Shown here: piece after piece, positions 61,286 through 64,000 of the stretch
Numbering within the stretch: position 1 is the first letter of the stretch
Layout: the number at the start of each line of letters is the position of its first letter
Assembly: GCA_026390115.1 (NCBI GenBank)
Contig: JAPLGO010000024.1
Span: forward strand, 1 to 64,000
Length of the DNA stretch: 64,000 nt
Reading direction: 5' to 3'
From: Campylobacterales bacterium
GTDB lineage: Bacteria > Campylobacterota > Campylobacteria > Campylobacterales > Sulfurimonadaceae
The notes under the pieces: model-generated
Seen by the model: only the letters and a program-made list of their open reading frames with translations
Told to the model about the DNA's origin: nothing
The model's database searches: none
Position numbers and translations under genes: made by a program

Positions 61286-63735
61286 TACCCTTTAATTACC
61301 AAGTTTACAAGCTTCTTAGGAACAACTATCTCTTTTACAATCGTTTGCCCTAGAAGCCATTTTGCAGCACTCTCTTTAGCGATTCTTAAAATATTCTCAT
61401 CGCTCTCATCGGCAGATACCTCTATCTCCGTTCTTCTTTTACCGTTAATAGAAACGCCTATTGTTAAAGTGTCTTCAACAAAAACTTCTTCCAAAACGCT
61501 CACAGCAGAGAAATTTTTTAAAGAAAACTTTTCACTGCTTATATCCCAGCATGTATGCGGAATAACAGGCTCCATGATTGAGCTTAAAATCCAATACCCC
61601 TCACTCCAAACTGCACTGTTATTCTGAAGATTAAGAGCATTCATGGCCTCCATGACACCGGCTATCATCGTGTTAAATGTATATTTTTCAGAGTAAACAT
61701 CGTTTGCACGGACAAGTGCTTCATACACTTTCTTTCTTGCAAACTTCTCCTCTTTGGTAAGCGTTGAATGTGCAATTGTAGGGATTTTATCTGTTTTTGT
61801 AACATGAACAGAGCGCTCAAAAAATCTTTTTATAAATCTGTACGCGCCCTCCACTGCACTGTCATTCCACTCCAACTCCTGCGTTGGAGGAGCAGCGAAA
61901 AGTATAAAAAGTCTTGCCGTATCCGCCCCGTATTTTTCAATTATCGCATCAGGGTCAACGGTATTGCCTTTTGACTTACTCATCTTTGCTCCGTCTTTGA
62001 GCACCATTCCTTGCGTAAGAAGTTTATCAAACGGCTCATCAAACTCTAGATAGCCCAAATCGCGAAAAACTTTTGTAAAAAATCTTGCATACAAAAGGTG
62101 AAGAATTGCATGTTCAATCCCGCCGATGTAGTGATCTACACCCATCCAGTACTTAATCTGCTCACTTGAAAAAGCCTCTTTCTCCCAGTTTTTAGGAGAT
62201 GCGCAGAAGCGTAAAAAATACCATGAAGATTCAACAAAAGTGTCCATCGTATCTGTTTCACGAACAGCATCTTTCCCGCATTCCGGACATTTGCAGTGTT
62301 TCCAAGTCGGGTGGTTATCAAGAGGATTCCCTTCTCCCGTTATCTCAATATCTTCAGGAAGAGCAATAGGGAGATTCTCTTTTTTCTCCATCACCAGACC
62401 GCAATCATCACAATGGACAAAAGGAATCGGCGCACCCCAGTAACGCTGACGGCTTACACCCCAATCTTTGAGTTTGTAATTTGTAGTTCTTTTACCGATT
62501 TTTTCATTTTCAAAATAGTCTATGATTTTGGATTGCGCTTCTTTGGAGTTGAGTCCATCAAACTCTTTTGAGTTAAAAAGCTCTCCAATCTCTGTAAATG
62601 CCGAATCCTCTTTGGGTTCGCCCTCATAAGGTTTTATAACTGCATTTATAGGCAAGTCATACTTTTTGGCAAAATCAAAATCCCTGTCATCATGTGCAGG
62701 AACAGCCATAACTGCACCGCTTCCATAATCCATAAGAACAAAATTTGCAATCCAGACAGGAATTTTTTTGCCACTTAATGGGTGAATAACATCAAGACCA
62801 AGAGAGATACCGGATTTTTCTTTTTGTCTATCAATAGAAGAGGTCGTTTTCATCGTTTTAATTTGAGCAATTACATCTTCTGACAAAAGAGAATTTTCTA
62901 TCATGTAAGAAACTATCTCATGTTCAGGGGCAAGTGCCGTGTAGCTGACTCCGTAGATTGTGTCAGGTCTCGTTGTAAAGACATCAAAATTTTTAAATGT
63001 ATTACTTAATTTACTCAAGGACTTTTCATCAAAGTAGAGGTCAAATGCCAAGCCGTTTGATTTGCCTATCCAGTTCTCCTGCATGGTCAGAACCTGCTTC
63101 GGCCAGCCGCCTTCAAGTTTTTTTAAATCGTTAAGAAGCTCATCGCCGTACTGAGTGATTTTAAAATAATATTGGTTCATATCTTTTTTGACAATTGGAG
63201 TGTCGCATCTCCAGCAACACCCTTCAACTACCTGCTCGTTTGCAAGAACTGTCTGGTCATGCGGACACCAGTTGAGCATCCCTTTTTTACGGTAAAGAAG
63301 CCCTTTTTCATACATGTCGATTATAAAGCCCTGTTCAAACTTAGTGTAAAGCTCATCACTCGTTGCAAGTTCTCGCTCTTTTGAAAACGAAAAACCAAGA
63401 GAGTAGAACTCATTTTTCATATAATCTATATTGTCATATGTCCATTTTTTTGGGTGTGAACCATTTTTGATAGCTGCATTTTCAGCAGGCATGCCAAAGC
63501 TGTCAAAGCCGATTGGGTGAAGAACATTGAAGTTTTGCTGGCGGTAGTAGCGGGCAAATGCATCGCTAATCGTGTAGTTTCTGACATGCCCCATATGAAG
63601 TCGCCCACTTGGAAAAGGAAACATGCTCAATATATATTTTTTTTCTTTACTAAAATCTTCACTAGGTTCAAAACTTTTGTTTTCTTTCCAAAAGTTTTGC
63701 CATTTTTTTTCTATAGATTTTGAACTGTATTCCAA
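61285..63735 (-). CDS. leuS: Leucyl-tRNA synthetase
   Basis: 816 aa; [32 protein letters not shown], editing domain, [16 protein letters not shown]. Confidence 0.97.
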   Translation of the reverse strand: MEYSSKSIEKKWQNFWKENKSFEPSEDFSKEKKYILSMFPFPSGRLHMGHVRNYTISDAFARYYRQQNFNVLHPIGFDSFGMPAENAAIKNGSHPKKWTYDNIDYMKNEFYSLGFSFSKERELATSDELYTKFEQGFIIDMYEKGLLYRKKGMLNWCPHDQTVLANEQVVEGCCWRCDTPIVKKDMNQYYFKITQYGDELLNDLKKLEGGWPKQVLTMQENWIGKSNGLAFDLYFDEKSLSKLSNTFKNFDVFTTRPDTIYGVSYTALAPEHEIVSYMIENSLLSEDVIAQIKTMKTTSSIDRQKEKSGISLGLDVIHPLSGKKIPVWIANFVLMDYGSGAVMAVPAHDDRDFDFAKKYDLPINAVIKPYEGEPKEDSAFTEIGELFNSKEFDGLNSKEAQSKIIDYFENEKIGKRTTNYKLKDWGVSRQRYWGAPIPFVHCDDCGLVMEKKENLPIALPEDIEITGEGNPLDNHPTWKHCKCPECGKDAVRETDTMDTFVESSWYFLRFCASPKNWEKEAFSSEQIKYWMGVDHYIGGIEHAILHLLYARFFTKVFRDLGYLEFDEPFDKLLTQGMVLKDGAKMSKSKGNTVDPDAIIEKYGADTARLFILFAAPPTQELEWNDSAVEGAYRFIKRFFERSVHVTKTDKIPTIAHSTLTKEEKFARKKVYEALVRANDVYSEKYTFNTMIAGVMEAMNALNLQNNSAVWSEGYWILSSIMEPVIPHTCWDISSEKFSLKNFSAVSVLEEVFVEDTLTIGVSINGKRRTEIEVSADESDENILRIAKESAAKWLLGQTIVKEIVVPKKLVNLVIKG

Positions 63736-63912
63736 CTATTTCTCCTGATATTCTGATAATTATAAGTTAAATAAATTGGAGCAATTATACAAAAAGTATC
63801 TTAACAAGCGACTGAATAGAAAGATGGAAGACAATGGAAGCAACTCACTTAAATATGCGAACTAAAGTGTTTACAAAGTGCAGCTTGTACAATTTAAAAA
63901 CCAAAATCCAGA

Positions 63913-64000
63913 CTACTCTCCTGCTCTGACACAACGCACAAAAAGGGTCGTACCCTTATAATTACTGCGTGCATGTCCGTCATAGAAGTCCACAACCCAA
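63913..64000 (-). CDS. C-terminal end of a DUF1566/Lcl-like protein (partial)
   Basis: Reverse strand at the right edge reads WVVDFYDGHARSNYKGTTLFVRCVRAGE*, matching the FVRCVR-type C-terminus of DUF1566 proteins; absent from the ORF track because truncated. Confidence 0.6.
   Translation of the reverse strand, partial: WVVDFYDGHARSNYKGTTLFVRCVRAGE

Noticed and set aside
1-64000. tRNA, rRNA, CRISPR arrays, transposases, prophage
   Set aside because: None recognised while reading; the window looks like core chromosome. tRNAscan-SE, CRISPR and Rfam scans would be needed to exclude small RNAs.

Overview
AT-rich, gene-dense 64 kb chromosomal window, most consistent with a Campylobacterota (Sulfurimonas-like) bacterium. 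This assignment is inferred from the proteins and gene order, not from a database search. About 57 CDS are supported. No rRNA, tRNA, CRISPR array, transposase or prophage was recognised. Main blocks: (i) hisD, aroK, a multi-TM protein and a hemerythrin; (ii) a signalling operon with HD-GYP response regulator, FIST protein and PAS hybrid kinase; (iii) motAB with a sigma28-like promoter; (iv) purL, a CPA2 antiporter, a GreB-like factor, RNase R and holA; (v) a ~11.5 kb same-strand array greA-argC-metallophosphoesterase-cheV-cheAY-cheW-mlaE/F/D-pqiC-like-pepP-lytic transglycosylase; (vi) a sigma28-like promoter in front of an unknown small protein and a truncated chemoreceptor; (vii) rho, murI, an EAL-GGDEF protein with two small orphan proteins, and dnaX; (viii) an RND efflux operon beside an orphan histidine kinase; (ix) mfd-bactofilin-M23-folC-GGDEF-lptE-like-leuS, resembling the Helicobacter ccmA/csd locus. 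Best second-look items: an A10 slippery run in dnaX with stops in both shifted frames; two TAAA-N15-(G/T)CCGAT sigma28-like promoters; a possible sco1/receiver chimeric junction at the left edge; and a triple-hairpin intergenic element.
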